Assembly: GCF_001547895.1 (NCBI RefSeq)
Contig: NZ_AP014627.1
Location: 5,459,501-5,523,500 of the forward strand
Direction of reading: 5' to 3'
DNA length: 64,000 nucleotides
Source of the DNA: Pseudomonas sp. Os17
GTDB taxonomy: Bacteria; Pseudomonadota; Gammaproteobacteria; Pseudomonadales; Pseudomonadaceae
Positions 1 through 8,216 of the stretch are shown piece by piece. Each line of letters starts with the position of its first letter. Positions within the stretch are counted from its first letter, which is position 1. The notes beneath the pieces are model-generated. The model had not been told where the DNA came from. It did no database searches and was given only the letters and a program-made list of their open reading frames with translations. A program made the position numbers and the translations under genes.

Positions 1-864
1 CAGCCGGTCCAGGACCTGGCCCAGTTGTTCCGGGGCCCGCACCGCGTCGATGTGCAAGCCGTCCACCGGCAGGCCCACCGCCAGGCCCAGGTTGTCTTCC
101 AAGCCGCTGAAGTAGGTGGCCACCAGCTTTTTCAAGGGCGAGTACTGAAGGATGTGGTAAGCCCGCTCGAAGGCGCTTTTCCATTCCTGGGGCAGGTCGA
201 GGGTCAGGATCGGCTCGTCGATCTGCACCCACTCCACGCCCTGGGCCTTGAGCCGGTTGAGGATCTCGCCGTACAGCGGCAACAGGCGCTCCAGCAGATC
301 GAGCTTGTTGAAGGCGTTGCCCTTGGCCTTGCCCAGCCACAGGTAGGTCAAGGGGCCGATGATCACCGGCTTGACCTGATGCCCCAGGGCATGGGCCTCT
401 TCGACCTCGTCGAACAACTGCTCCCAGCTCAGCTGGAAAGCCTGGTCGGCGCTGAATTCAGGCACCAGGTAGTGGTAGTTGGTGTCGAACCACTTGGTCA
501 GTTCCTGGGCGTACTGCGCCTGCCCCTGCTCTCCGCAGCAACCGCTGGACGCGCCGCGGGCCATGGCGAACAGGGTGTCCAGGGTCGGGCGACCCTGGGC
601 ATCGCGAAGGTTGTCGAAGCGCTCGGGAATCACTCCAAAGGTCAGGGAGTGGGTGAGCACCTGGTCGTACCAAGCGAAATCGCCCACCGGCAGCAGGTCG
701 ATGCCGGCGTCTTTCTGCAATTGCCAGTGCCGGGCCCGCAGCTCGCGACCAATCCCCTGCAAGGCGGCCTGATCGAGGTCGCCCTTCCAGTGGGACTCAA
801 GGGCTTTTTTCAGTTCGCGGTCAGCGCCGATGCGGGGAAAACCGAGGGTGTGGGCCAGTGCCAT
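1..864 (-). CDS. metE: Cobalamin-independent methionine synthase MetE, N-terminal part, cut by window edge
   Basis: MetE transfers the methyl group of 5-methyltetrahydropteroyltriglutamate to homocysteine, the last step of methionine synthesis, in the cytoplasm without B12. The reverse strand opens at the ATG whose complement is at 862-864 and reads MALAHTLGFPRIGADRELKK, the standard MetE N-terminus, and stays open to base 1, giving about 288 residues of an enzyme normally near 760. A strong AAGGAGG Shine-Dalgarno sits just upstream (complement near 873-879). The zinc-binding catalytic half lies outside the window. The gene is divergent from metR, the usual arrangement in which MetR with homocysteine activates metE. 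Identity is confident; the missing 3' part cannot be judged. Confidence 0.95.
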   Translation of the reverse strand, partial: MALAHTLGFPRIGADRELKKALESHWKGDLDQAALQGIGRELRARHWQLQKDAGIDLLPVGDFAWYDQVLTHSLTFGVIPERFDNLRDAQGRPTLDTLFAMARGASSGCCGEQGQAQYAQELTKWFDTNYHYLVPEFSADQAFQLSWEQLFDEVEEAHALGHQVKPVIIGPLTYLWLGKAKGNAFNKLDLLERLLPLYGEILNRLKAQGVEWVQIDEPILTLDLPQEWKSAFERAYHILQYSPLKKLVATYFSGLEDNLGLAVGLPVDGLHIDAVRAPEQLGQVLDRL

Positions 865-917
865 GGGAAAGTGCCTCCTTGTAAAAGATGGCGCTATTGT
901 CGACAGCCCGAGCAACA

Positions 918-930
918 TGAGACAAACTCA
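918..930. promoter_or_regulatory. Candidate MetR operator between metE and metR
   Basis: TGAGACAAACTCA is an inverted repeat (TGAG-N5-CTCA) in the 108-bp metE/metR divergent gap. It has the spacing of the known MetR box TGAA-N5-TTCA, with one changed base in each arm. Position and known biology support it; binding is inferred. Confidence 0.45.
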
Positions 931-972
931 ACCTTTTCGTGTTGATCACAAAATTTACTCATGGAGGAACTG

Positions 973-1890
973 GTGCTCGAAATCCGTCACCTGAAGACCC
1001 TGCACGCCCTGCGCGAAGCCGACAGCCTGGTTGAAGCCGCCGAACGCCTGCACCTGACCCAGTCCGCCCTGTCCCATCAGTTCAAGGAACTTGAAGAGCG
1101 CCTGGGCATGCCGTTGTTCGTGCGCAAGACCAAACCGGTGCGCTTCACCAGCGCCGGCCTGCGCCTGCTGCAACTGGCGGACGCGACCCTGCCCCTGCTG
1201 CGCGGCGCCGAACGGGACATCGCCCGCCTGGCCGGCGGCACCGCCGGCCGCTTGCACATGGCCATCGAATGCCACAGCTGCTTCCAGTGGTTGATGCCGA
1301 CCATCGATCAGTTTCGCGACGCCTGGCCGGAAGTGGAGCTGGACCTGGCCTCGGGCTTTTCCTTCGCCCCGCTGCCCGCCCTGGCCCGGGGCGACCTGGA
1401 TCTGGTGGTGACCTCCGATCCGGTGGAATTGACCGGTATCACCTATGTGCCGCTGTTCACCTACGAAGCCATGCTCGCCGTGGCCAACCAGCACGCCCTG
1501 GCGAACAGGCCCTACATAGTGCCCGAAGACCTGCTGAACGAAACCCTGATCACCTACCCGGTGGAACGGGACCGCCTGGACATCTTCACCCGCTTCCTGG
1601 AACCGGCGGACATCGAGCCGGCGCAGGTGCGCACCTCGGAACTGACGGTGATGATGATGCAGCTGGTGGCCAGCGGCCGCGGTGTGTGCGGCATGCCCCA
1701 CTGGGCCCTGCATGAATACAGCTCACGGGGCTATGTGAAGGCCAAGCGCCTGGGTGAAAAGGGACTGTTCGCCACGCTGTACGCCGCGGTTCGCGCCGAC
1801 ATGCTGGACGCGCCCTACATGCGCGATTTCCTGCTGACGGCCAAGGACACCTCGTTCTCGACCCTGGACGGTGTCAGCGCGGTACGCTGA
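973..1890 (+). CDS. metR: LysR-family regulator MetR
   Basis: LysR-type activator of methionine biosynthesis that uses homocysteine as co-effector. The N-terminal winged HTH (about residues 3-62, with the SLVEAAERLHLTQSALSHQF helix pair) and the effector domain, including the MetR-typical AIECHSCFQWLMP segment, closely resemble E. coli MetR. I choose the GTG at 973 over the upstream ATG at 961: GGAGG at 963-967 is then a correctly spaced ribosome site and the protein starts at LEIRHLKTL as in relatives, giving 305 aa. The ATG would bury the ribosome site in the coding region. It is divergent from metE and probably autoregulated from the shared gap. Confidence 0.93.
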   Translation: MLEIRHLKTLHALREADSLVEAAERLHLTQSALSHQFKELEERLGMPLFVRKTKPVRFTSAGLRLLQLADATLPLLRGAERDIARLAGGTAGRLHMAIECHSCFQWLMPTIDQFRDAWPEVELDLASGFSFAPLPALARGDLDLVVTSDPVELTGITYVPLFTYEAMLAVANQHALANRPYIVPEDLLNETLITYPVERDRLDIFTRFLEPADIEPAQVRTSELTVMMMQLVASGRGVCGMPHWALHEYSSRGYVKAKRLGEKGLFATLYAAVRADMLDAPYMRDFLLTAKDTSFSTLDGVSAVR

Positions 1891-1935
1891 TCCGCCTGGC
1901 ATCGGCTGGCCAGCGACCGGGCCCCGCGGCCCGGT

Positions 1936-2451
1936 TCACGCGTCGACCGGCACTTCCCGCCACATATGGATCTTGTCGAAATAGTCGTCCCCCACGCGCA
2001 CCGCCTGGGGTTCCAGACCGAACTGGACAAAGCCGCAGCGCCGGTACAAGGACAGCGCCGGGTCATTGCCCGCCGTCACTGTCAGTTGCACCAGGCGCAG
2101 TCCTTCATAGCGCGCCGCCTCGGCCAGCAGTTGCTGCACCAGTTGCCGGCCCAGGCTGCTGCCACGTTGCTCGGCGGTGACGTAGAGACCGAACAGGGTC
2201 GCCTTGTGCCGGGCCTTTTCCCGCAGCTCGAAGGCCAGGCCGACGATCCCCGCCAGCCGGCCCTGGACAAAGGCTCCGAGCATCAGGTCCAGCTCCCCGT
2301 CCAGACGGGCGCCCCACCAGGCCAGGGGCAGCTTCTCGCGCTCCCTGACACTGGAGGTGAACGCCTGGGGATGGCGCTCATAGGCCTCGAGCATCAAGGC
2401 CCGGTATTGCTCGGCATCGTCAGGCGTCAGGTGCTGGATCTGCGGGCTCAT
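1936..2451 (-). CDS. GNAT-family N-acetyltransferase
   Basis: A 171-aa protein with the GNAT fold. The V-T-A-E-Q-R-G-S-S-L-G stretch near residues 92-102 fits the acetyl-CoA-binding motif A (Q/R-x-x-G-x-G/A), and the C-terminal ALSLYRRCGF is the usual GNAT motif B. Length is normal for a single domain. Substrate cannot be read from sequence; this group acetylates small amines or protein N-termini. It lies 23 bp upstream of the LysE-type exporter's stop on the same strand, so it may be the distal gene of an exporter/acetyltransferase unit. The convergent partner metR ends 45 bp away. Confidence 0.85.
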   Translation of the reverse strand: MSPQIQHLTPDDAEQYRALMLEAYERHPQAFTSSVREREKLPLAWWGARLDGELDLMLGAFVQGRLAGIVGLAFELREKARHKATLFGLYVTAEQRGSSLGRQLVQQLLAEAARYEGLRLVQLTVTAGNDPALSLYRRCGFVQFGLEPQAVRVGDDYFDKIHMWREVPVDA

Positions 2452-2474
2452 GCGGGATCGTCAGGGCGTGATAG

Positions 2475-3113
2475 TCAGTTGGTACGGCGTTGTTCGAACA
2501 TCAAGCGCACCGCCAGCCCCGCCAGCACGAACCCCATGAAGTAGCGCTGTACCGCGAGCCAGGTCGGGTTGTTGGCGAACCAGGAGGCAATGCCCGCGGC
2601 AAACAGCGCGATCAGCAGGTTCACCGAGAAGCTCACGCTGATCTGGGTCATACCGAGAATCAGGCTCTGGGAGAACACCGAACCGTGTTCAGGGTTGATG
2701 AACTGGGGAAAGATCGACAGGTAGAACATGGCGATCTTGGGGTTCAGGGCGCTGGTCAGGAACCCCATGGTCACCAGCTTGCGCGGCGAGTCCGCCGGCA
2801 GTTGCTGGGCTTCGAACGGCGAGCGGGCGCCCGGCTTGAGCGCCTGCCAGGCCAGCCACAGCAGGTACAGGGCACCGGCCCACTTGAGCACTTCATAGGC
2901 CAGGGGCACCGCCATGAACACCGCGGTCAGCCCCAGGGCGGCCGCGAACAGGTGGACAAAGAAACCCGCCACGACGCCCAACAGCGAAGTGACGCCGGCC
3001 TTGCGCCCCTGGCAGATCGAACGGGATATCAGGTAGATCATGTTCGGCCCGGGGGTCAGCACCATCAACAGCGACGCGGCAGCGAAGATCAGGAAATCGT
3101 GGAGTGGAATCAT
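2475..3113 (-). CDS. LysE/RhtB-family amino-acid exporter
   Basis: A 212-aa integral membrane protein with about six hydrophobic helices. The N-terminal LMVLTPGPNMIYLISRSICQ is the LysE/RhtB signature (P-G-P-N/A in helix 1), followed by a G-V-x-x-G-x-x-V-H segment typical of the family. These transporters export amino acids such as homoserine, threonine, lysine or cysteine; the substrate here is not determinable. It lies between a Nudix hydrolase (27 bp upstream) and a GNAT acetyltransferase, all on the minus strand and close enough to be co-transcribed. Confidence 0.9.
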   Translation of the reverse strand: MIPLHDFLIFAAASLLMVLTPGPNMIYLISRSICQGRKAGVTSLLGVVAGFFVHLFAAALGLTAVFMAVPLAYEVLKWAGALYLLWLAWQALKPGARSPFEAQQLPADSPRKLVTMGFLTSALNPKIAMFYLSIFPQFINPEHGSVFSQSLILGMTQISVSFSVNLLIALFAAGIASWFANNPTWLAVQRYFMGFVLAGLAVRLMFEQRRTN

Positions 3114-3140
3114 GGCAGTCCTTGGCGAGCGGGGGGGAGG

Positions 3141-3581
3141 TCAGGCGAGATCCGCCTGGGCCTGGCGATAAAACGGCAAGATCAGATCCCGTGTCAACGG
3201 CGCCAGGAATAAATCGCCATCGCCGGCCGGATCGATCCAGCGCACCTCCTCGATCTCTGCCGCCGGAAGCACCGGTGCATCGATGTGGACCAGAAAGACT
3301 TCGGCCTGCACCACATGCCCGGGTTCGTTCGCCGCCGGCGCGGAAAACTGCTGCAGGTAGCGAGCCTGGCTCGGGTCGATGCGCAACCCCAGTTCCTCCT
3401 CCAGCTCCCGGGCCAGGGCCTGCACCGGCAGCTCACCGGGCTCGATCTTGCCACCGGGTTGCATGAAGGCCAGGGTGCCGCGCTTGCGCACCAGCAGGGT
3501 GTGGCCGTCGGCCCCGATCAACAGGGCCGCGGCGATACGAATCAGGGAAGGTACAGCAACGCAAGACAGCGACATGGGCAT
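3141..3581 (-). CDS. Nudix hydrolase
   Basis: A complete Nudix box is visible around residues 44-66, G-x5-E-x7-REL-x-EE-x-GL (GKIEPGELPVQALARELEEE, then LGL), so the Mg2+-dependent pyrophosphohydrolase site is intact. The 146-aa length fits a single-domain enzyme; the substrate (a nucleoside diphosphate linked to another group X) is unknown. The start is uncertain: the first ATG has only a weak GGA upstream, and the conserved domain begins at about residue 13 (LIRIAAALL). It precedes the LysE-type exporter by 27 bp. Confidence 0.88.
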   Translation of the reverse strand: MPMSLSCVAVPSLIRIAAALLIGADGHTLLVRKRGTLAFMQPGGKIEPGELPVQALARELEEELGLRIDPSQARYLQQFSAPAANEPGHVVQAEVFLVHIDAPVLPAAEIEEVRWIDPAGDGDLFLAPLTRDLILPFYRQAQADLA

Positions 3582-3674
3582 CCGAAACCTTGAACAAGAG
3601 GGCGCAAGGATCCCATGCCCGGCGGCCGCTCGTCATCCGCCAACAGCGCCTTGACCGACCCGCTGCCGCTCGCC

Positions 3675-5021
3675 TCAAGCCTGGGCCGGCTGCTCCCGGG
3701 GCAGTTTGACGAACACGCTGTAGCGGCCGCCCTCCATGGTTTCAAAGGCGATCAGCTTGTCCACCAGGGGCATGCTCAACACCTTGCCGGCGTTGAGCAG
3801 CAGCATGCCGTTGTCGGCATTCAGGTTGCGCGCCAGCACCATGCCCGCCTGCAGCTCCCGGGTGCTCAGGACCTTGACCGAAGGGTCGCCCAGGGTCACG
3901 TCGCTCAGGTACACCGAACACACCTGGATGAAGCCTTCCACCAGTTGCGGATCGTACAGCCGGCCGGCGTACTTGCGGATGAACACCAGGGCCTCGTCGC
4001 TGTTCATGCGGCGTTCGAGGATCAGCCCGCACTGCAGTTCGACAAAATCCACCGCCAGCTTGAGCAGCCGCGAGCCCAGGGGAATTGCCTCGCCCTTGAG
4101 GTGATCGGGAAAGCCCGTGCCGTCCCAGTGTTCCTGATGGTGACGGATCAGACGCGCGGCATCCTGCACCGGTTCCAGGGTCATCAGCAGGGACTCGCTC
4201 TGCGCCGGATAGGCCCGATAACGCTCGCGCTCATGGTGATGCAGCAAATCGGCCGGGGTGATCATCATGCTGTCGCTCCAGCTCAGCTTGCCGATGTTGT
4301 GCAGGGCCGCGGCCATGGCCAGGTCGCGCTGGGCCACGGCGTCGATGCCCTGGACCTTGCAGTAGGCGCGCACCAGTTCGATGATCCGGCGATTGGTCTG
4401 CTTGTCGCTGGGCAGACGCTGGTTCACCAGCAGCGAGAACAGCTCGGCGCCGGTGGCATAACTGTGCTTGAGCTCTTCATAGGCCAGATCGAGCATGTCG
4501 GCGGTTTGCTGCAACTCGGCGGTACGCGCCGCAACCCGCTTCTCGAGCAAGGCATTGACCGCCTTGAGCTCGCGATTCTGCTGTTGGGCCAGGGCTTCCA
4601 GGCGCTGGCGCTCGCGTTCGGAATGCTGATGGTCCAGGGCCTGGCGCAGGGTCAGCAGCAACTCCTGGTCATCCCAGGGCTTGCTCAGGTAACGGTAGAT
4701 TTCCCCTTCGTTGATGGCCTTGGCGATCAGCTTCAAGTCCGGATCACCGGTCAGCAGGATGCGCGTGGTGGCCGGATAGTCCTGGTGCATGCGCGCCAGC
4801 AGGGTCGCGCCGTCCACCTGCGGCAGATGGGCGGCGCTGATCACCAGGTCCACTTCCTCGCGGGCCATGACCTGCAACGCCTCGCCGGCATCGTGGGCCA
4901 GGAACAGGCGGTAGTCATGGGCGCTGAGCAGTTGATGCAGGCGTTGCAGAATGGTGTCCTGGCTATCCACCAGCAGGACCCCGGGCAAGCGTGTGACTGT
5001 GGCAACGTTTAGTTCACCCAT
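3675..5021 (-). CDS. Receiver / coiled-coil / HD-GYP-like regulator with degraded motifs
   Basis: A 448-aa response-regulator-like protein. I choose the ATG at 5021 (MGELNVATVTRL) because AGGTG lies just upstream; an in-frame ATG 20 codons earlier has no ribosome site. Residues about 13-130 form a receiver domain that keeps the conserved Lys (YLSKPW) but has Ala where the phospho-acceptor Asp belongs (LVISAAHLPQVDG). A charged coiled coil (about 135-190) leads to an HD-GYP-like domain in which the HD dyad reads H-N (ALHNIGKL) and GYP reads GFP (WDGTGFP). Family members are c-di-GMP phosphodiesterases; the changed residues suggest reduced or no phosphorylation and an altered metal site, so a sensory or scaffold role is possible. 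It appears monocistronic. Confidence 0.85.
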   Translation of the reverse strand: MGELNVATVTRLPGVLLVDSQDTILQRLHQLLSAHDYRLFLAHDAGEALQVMAREEVDLVISAAHLPQVDGATLLARMHQDYPATTRILLTGDPDLKLIAKAINEGEIYRYLSKPWDDQELLLTLRQALDHQHSERERQRLEALAQQQNRELKAVNALLEKRVAARTAELQQTADMLDLAYEELKHSYATGAELFSLLVNQRLPSDKQTNRRIIELVRAYCKVQGIDAVAQRDLAMAAALHNIGKLSWSDSMMITPADLLHHHERERYRAYPAQSESLLMTLEPVQDAARLIRHHQEHWDGTGFPDHLKGEAIPLGSRLLKLAVDFVELQCGLILERRMNSDEALVFIRKYAGRLYDPQLVEGFIQVCSVYLSDVTLGDPSVKVLSTRELQAGMVLARNLNADNGMLLLNAGKVLSMPLVDKLIAFETMEGGRYSVFVKLPREQPAQA

Positions 5022-5215
5022 GAGACACCTCGGGTCACCATCGATGCACATGTCCTTGATGAGTTGGACTGGCAACCGCAATCCCTGTCGCCTGATTCAA
5101 GACTAGAAGAATTTCCAGCCCAATGATGGCTTTTTAATGCCATCCATCCGTTGCCAGCGTCCAAGCGCGGCCAGGAGCAGGCGCCGCCCTCAGGCAACGC
5201 CCGCCGGCCAGGTCC

Positions 5216-5485
5216 TCACTTGGCCGCTTTGCCGCTGGAGCCGAATGCAGCGAAACGCTTGTTGAAGCCGGCGATACGGCCTTCGGACTGGGTCTTGCGC
5301 TGCTGGCCGGTGTACACCGGGTGCGAGGCGCTGGACACGTCCAGGGTCACGTAAGGGTAGGTCTTGCCGTCGCTGTGGGTGTGCGTGCGATCGGTGTCGA
5401 CGGTGGAGCCGATGAGAAAGAACACGTCGGCGGCGGTGTCGTGAAAAAGCACGGTGCGATAGTCGGGGTGGATGTTGGGTTTCAT
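5216..5485 (-). CDS. rpmE2: Ribosomal protein L31 type B (zinc-independent)
   Basis: An 89-aa L31 paralogue starting [20 protein letters not shown], with the [18 protein letters not shown] segment of type B L31. It lacks the CxxC zinc ligands of type A L31 (RpmE). In other bacteria this paralogue replaces zinc-containing L31 under zinc limitation, freeing zinc, and is repressed by Zur. A GGAG ribosome site precedes the ATG, and a Zur-like inverted repeat lies 31-45 bp upstream of the start. The gene stands alone; its stop is 195 bp from the start of the receiver/HD protein. Confidence 0.96.
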   Translation of the reverse strand: MKPNIHPDYRTVLFHDTAADVFFLIGSTVDTDRTHTHSDGKTYPYVTLDVSSASHPVYTGQQRKTQSEGRIAGFNKRFAAFGSSGKAAK

Positions 5486-5794
5486 CGGAGTCTCCAGCGG
5501 CTGGGGTAAAAATACTGTTATACAGTAACAATAAAACCCAACTCAAACGAGAATTTATCGCAATAAGATCCTGCAACAATGGTCTAACGCCAGCCCTGAT
5601 CCGCCGATTCAGGCTTGCCCGCACGGCACTGGCGGGCCAGTATGCTGGCCTGCGACGCTCTGACACAGCCGTGAATTCCTATAAGAAATACCCGCGCAGC
5701 TCACCGTCCCAGCCGTTCGGTGGCGCTGTCGATTACCCGTTGCCCAGGCACCTGCTGCCTGATTGAACCGATGAGTCCGAACCAAGGAAACCGT
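5486..5794. other. Divergent intergenic region between rpmE2 and the glutamate-synthase-like gene
   Basis: A 309-bp gap. Its left part is AT-rich and carries the Zur-like box for rpmE2. The right part has a GC-rich stretch (about 5610-5640) and the AAGGAAA ribosome site of the next gene at about 5784. Apart from these, no coding or structured element was recognised. Confidence 0.6.
5516..5530. promoter_or_regulatory. Candidate Zur box upstream of rpmE2
   Basis: TGTTATACAGTAACA has perfect inverted arms TGTTA/TAACA around a 5-bp centre, resembling the Zur consensus GTTATA-N-TATAAC. It sits just upstream of rpmE2, a gene known to be Zur-repressed elsewhere. A second similar site lies before the zinc-type TonB receptor in this window. 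Confidence 0.7.
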
Positions 5795-7414
5795 ATGAGC
5801 CTGTCCCTTCTGAGCCGCTACGCCTTCTTTGCCGCCTGCGTGATGTTCACCCTCGCCAGCCTGCCCTTTCTCGAACACGACTGGCTCTGGCCATTCACCC
5901 TGGTCACCGGCCTGCTGAGCCTGCTGGGGATCTTCGATCTGCTGCAAAGCCCGCACGCGGTACGGCGCAACTACCCGATCCTGGGCAATATCCGTTACCT
6001 GGTGGAAGGCATCCGTCCGGAGATTCGCCAGTACCTGCTGGAGTCCGACAGCGACGCCCTGCCCTTTTCCCGCGCCCAGCGCTCGCTGGTGTACTCGCGG
6101 GCCAAGAACGAAAGCGCCGACAAGCCCTTCGGCACCCTGATCGACGTCTATCAATCGGGCTTCGAGTTCATCGGCCACTCCATGCGCCCGGCGCCCCTGA
6201 GCGATCCCAGCAGCTTTCGCGTGACGGTCGGCGGCCCGCAATGCACCCAGCCTTATTCGGCCTCGGTATTCAACATCTCGGCGATGAGCTTCGGCTCCCT
6301 CAGCGCCAACGCCATCCGCGCCCTGAACCAGGGCGCCAAGCTCGGCAACTTCGCCCACGACACCGGTGAAGGCAGCATCAGCCCCTACCACCGCGAACAC
6401 GGCGGCGACCTGACCTGGGAACTGGGCAGCGGCTACTTCGGCTGCCGCACTGCCGACGGTCGCTTCGACCCCGAGCGCTTCGCCGCCCAGGCACAGAACC
6501 CGCAAGTGCGGATGATCGAAATCAAGATGAGCCAGGGCGCCAAGCCGGGCCACGGCGGCATCCTGCCCAAGCACAAGGTGACCCAGGAAATTGCCGACAC
6601 CCGCGGCATCCGCATGGGCGAGGACTGCATTTCGCCATCGAGCCACAGTGCCTTTTCCACCCCGATCGAAATGATGCACTTCATCCAGCAGCTGCGTGAG
6701 CTGTCCGGCGGCAAACCGGTGGGCTTCAAGTTCTGCCTGGGCCACCCGTGGGAATTCATGGGCATTGCCAAGGCCATGCTGGAAACCGGCATCCTCCCGG
6801 ACTTCATCGTGGTCGACGGCAAGGAAGGCGGCACCGGCGCGGCACCGGTAGAATTCACCGACCACATCGGCGCACCGATGCGCGAAGGCCTGCTGTTCGT
6901 CCATAACACCCTGGTGGGCCTGAACCTGCGAGACAAGATCAAGCTCGGCGCCAGCGGCAAGATCGTCAGCGCCTTCGACATCGCCAGCGTGCTGGCCATC
7001 GGCGCCGACTGGGCCAACTCGGCCCGCGGCTTCATGTTCGCCATCGGCTGCATCCAGTCGCAAAGCTGCCACACCAACAAGTGCCCGACCGGCGTGGCCA
7101 CCCAGGACAACCTGCGCCAGCGCGCCCTGGTGGTGCCGGACAAGGCCCAGCGGGTCTACAGTTTCCACCGCAATACCCTCAAGGCCCTGGCAGAAATGCT
7201 CGCCGCCGCCGGCCTGCAACACCCTTCGCAACTGGAAGCCAAGCACTTGGTGCGGCGCATGTCGGCCACCGAGATCAAGCTGTTCTCCCAGTTGCACGTG
7301 TTCCTCAAGCCCGGCGAACTGCTGACCGGCGAGGTCAACGGCGAGTTCTACTCGCGCATGTGGCAACTGGCCCGGGCCGACAGCTTCGAACCCAATACCC
7401 AAGCCGCGGCTTAA
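5795..7414 (+). CDS. FMN-binding glutamate-synthase family protein, membrane-anchored
   Basis: A 539-aa protein from the ATG at 5795 (AAGGAAA ribosome site). Residues about 5-45 contain two hydrophobic helices, then a glutamate-synthase alpha-type barrel: SAMSFGSLSANAIRALNQGA, the IEIKMSQGAKPGHGG loop, VDGKEGGTGAAP, and the cysteine cluster C-x5-C-x4-C (GCIQSQSCHTNKCPTGVATQ) that binds the [3Fe-4S] centre in GltB. It lacks the glutaminase and C-terminal domains of full glutamate synthase, so it is a stand-alone FMN/FeS oxidoreductase of unknown reaction. A monooxygenase-like gene and a cupin follow within 65 and 76 bp, suggesting one transcription unit. Confidence 0.88.
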   Translation: MSLSLLSRYAFFAACVMFTLASLPFLEHDWLWPFTLVTGLLSLLGIFDLLQSPHAVRRNYPILGNIRYLVEGIRPEIRQYLLESDSDALPFSRAQRSLVYSRAKNESADKPFGTLIDVYQSGFEFIGHSMRPAPLSDPSSFRVTVGGPQCTQPYSASVFNISAMSFGSLSANAIRALNQGAKLGNFAHDTGEGSISPYHREHGGDLTWELGSGYFGCRTADGRFDPERFAAQAQNPQVRMIEIKMSQGAKPGHGGILPKHKVTQEIADTRGIRMGEDCISPSSHSAFSTPIEMMHFIQQLRELSGGKPVGFKFCLGHPWEFMGIAKAMLETGILPDFIVVDGKEGGTGAAPVEFTDHIGAPMREGLLFVHNTLVGLNLRDKIKLGASGKIVSAFDIASVLAIGADWANSARGFMFAIGCIQSQSCHTNKCPTGVATQDNLRQRALVVPDKAQRVYSFHRNTLKALAEMLAAAGLQHPSQLEAKHLVRRMSATEIKLFSQLHVFLKPGELLTGEVNGEFYSRMWQLARADSFEPNTQAAA

Positions 7415-7478
7415 CCTCCTATTGCCCGACGCTGCCCGGTTGCCGGGGAGCGCCGGGCGACAGCCAAGGAAGATTGCA

Positions 7479-7763
7479 ATGCTCAAGGTCATCGCTGAAG
7501 ACTTCATCCACCCCGAACACCTGGACACCGTGCGCCCGTGGTACGCCGAACTGGTGGAAAAAACCCGCCAGGAACCGCTGTGCATCGCCTACGATCTGTT
7601 CGTCGATCAGAAAGACCCCGGGCACTTCATCTTCGTCGAACAGTGGCCGGACCAAGCGGCCCTCGACGCCCACTGCCAGACCGAGCACTTCACCCGCCTG
7701 GTGCCGCAGATCAATGCCTTCCAGCGCCGCGAATGCCGCGTGCTGCTGATGGACGAATTCTAG
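7479..7763 (+). CDS. Antibiotic biosynthesis monooxygenase (ABM) domain protein
   Basis: A 94-aa single ABM (YgiN-like) domain: MLKVIAEDFIHPEHLDTVRP start, E-x-G-C/L core with PLCIAYDLFVDQKDPGHFIF, and the conserved EQWPDQAALDAH-x-T-E-H-F segment. Such proteins form dimeric ferredoxin-like barrels and include quinol monooxygenases and heme-degrading enzymes; the substrate is unknown. The ATG at 7479 follows an AAGGAAG ribosome site. It lies 64 bp after the glutamate-synthase-like gene and 76 bp before the cupin, likely the same operon. Confidence 0.87.
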   Translation: MLKVIAEDFIHPEHLDTVRPWYAELVEKTRQEPLCIAYDLFVDQKDPGHFIFVEQWPDQAALDAHCQTEHFTRLVPQINAFQRRECRVLLMDEF

Positions 7764-7839
7764 AAAACCCGACCCAGCCCTTGCTTGACCGGACCACCGA
7801 AAGCAGCCACCAGCCTCACTGACCTTTCGGAGATCCGCC

Positions 7840-8136
7840 ATGCCCCTGCTGTCATTCGAACACCTGTCCAGCCAGCTGCCGAGTCCCTGGCACTCCACGC
7901 GGGTGGGCCAGGTCGGCCCGGCCCGTATCAAGGTGCTGCGCATGGACCAGCAGCCCCATCCGGAAGAAACCCACGACTACAACGAAGGCCTGCTGGTGAC
8001 CCAGGGCTGCCTGCGCCTGGGCATTGGCCAGGCCACCGTGGAAGTCCTGGCGGGCCAGATGTACCTGGTGGAGGCCGGCCAGCCCCACAGCGTACTGCCC
8101 GGCAGCCACGGCACCCTGGTGGTCATCGACGTCTAG
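7840..8136 (+). CDS. Small cupin-domain protein
   Basis: A 98-aa single cupin. The first cupin motif is visible as P-x-E-x4-Y-N-E-G (PHPEETHDYNEGLLVTQGCL) and the second as G-Q-M-Y-L-V-E-A-G-x-P-H (residues about 70-82), with His/Glu residues able to bind a metal. Length fits mono-cupin isomerases or sensors, but function is not determinable. A GGAG lies about 9 bp before the ATG. It follows the ABM gene and precedes the secreted hydrolase by 80 bp. Confidence 0.85.
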   Translation: MPLLSFEHLSSQLPSPWHSTRVGQVGPARIKVLRMDQQPHPEETHDYNEGLLVTQGCLRLGIGQATVEVLAGQMYLVEAGQPHSVLPGSHGTLVVIDV

Positions 8137-8216
8137 CCTGTCCCTCATCGACTCAACCGCGGTAACCACCTGCCCCAAGGTCGGTCCGACCCGAGGGCCC
8201 ATGCACGGAGAAGCCC

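Noticed and set aside
961..972. ATG at 961 as the start of metR
   Set aside because: The GGAGG at 963-967 is correctly placed for the GTG at 973, and homologues start there.
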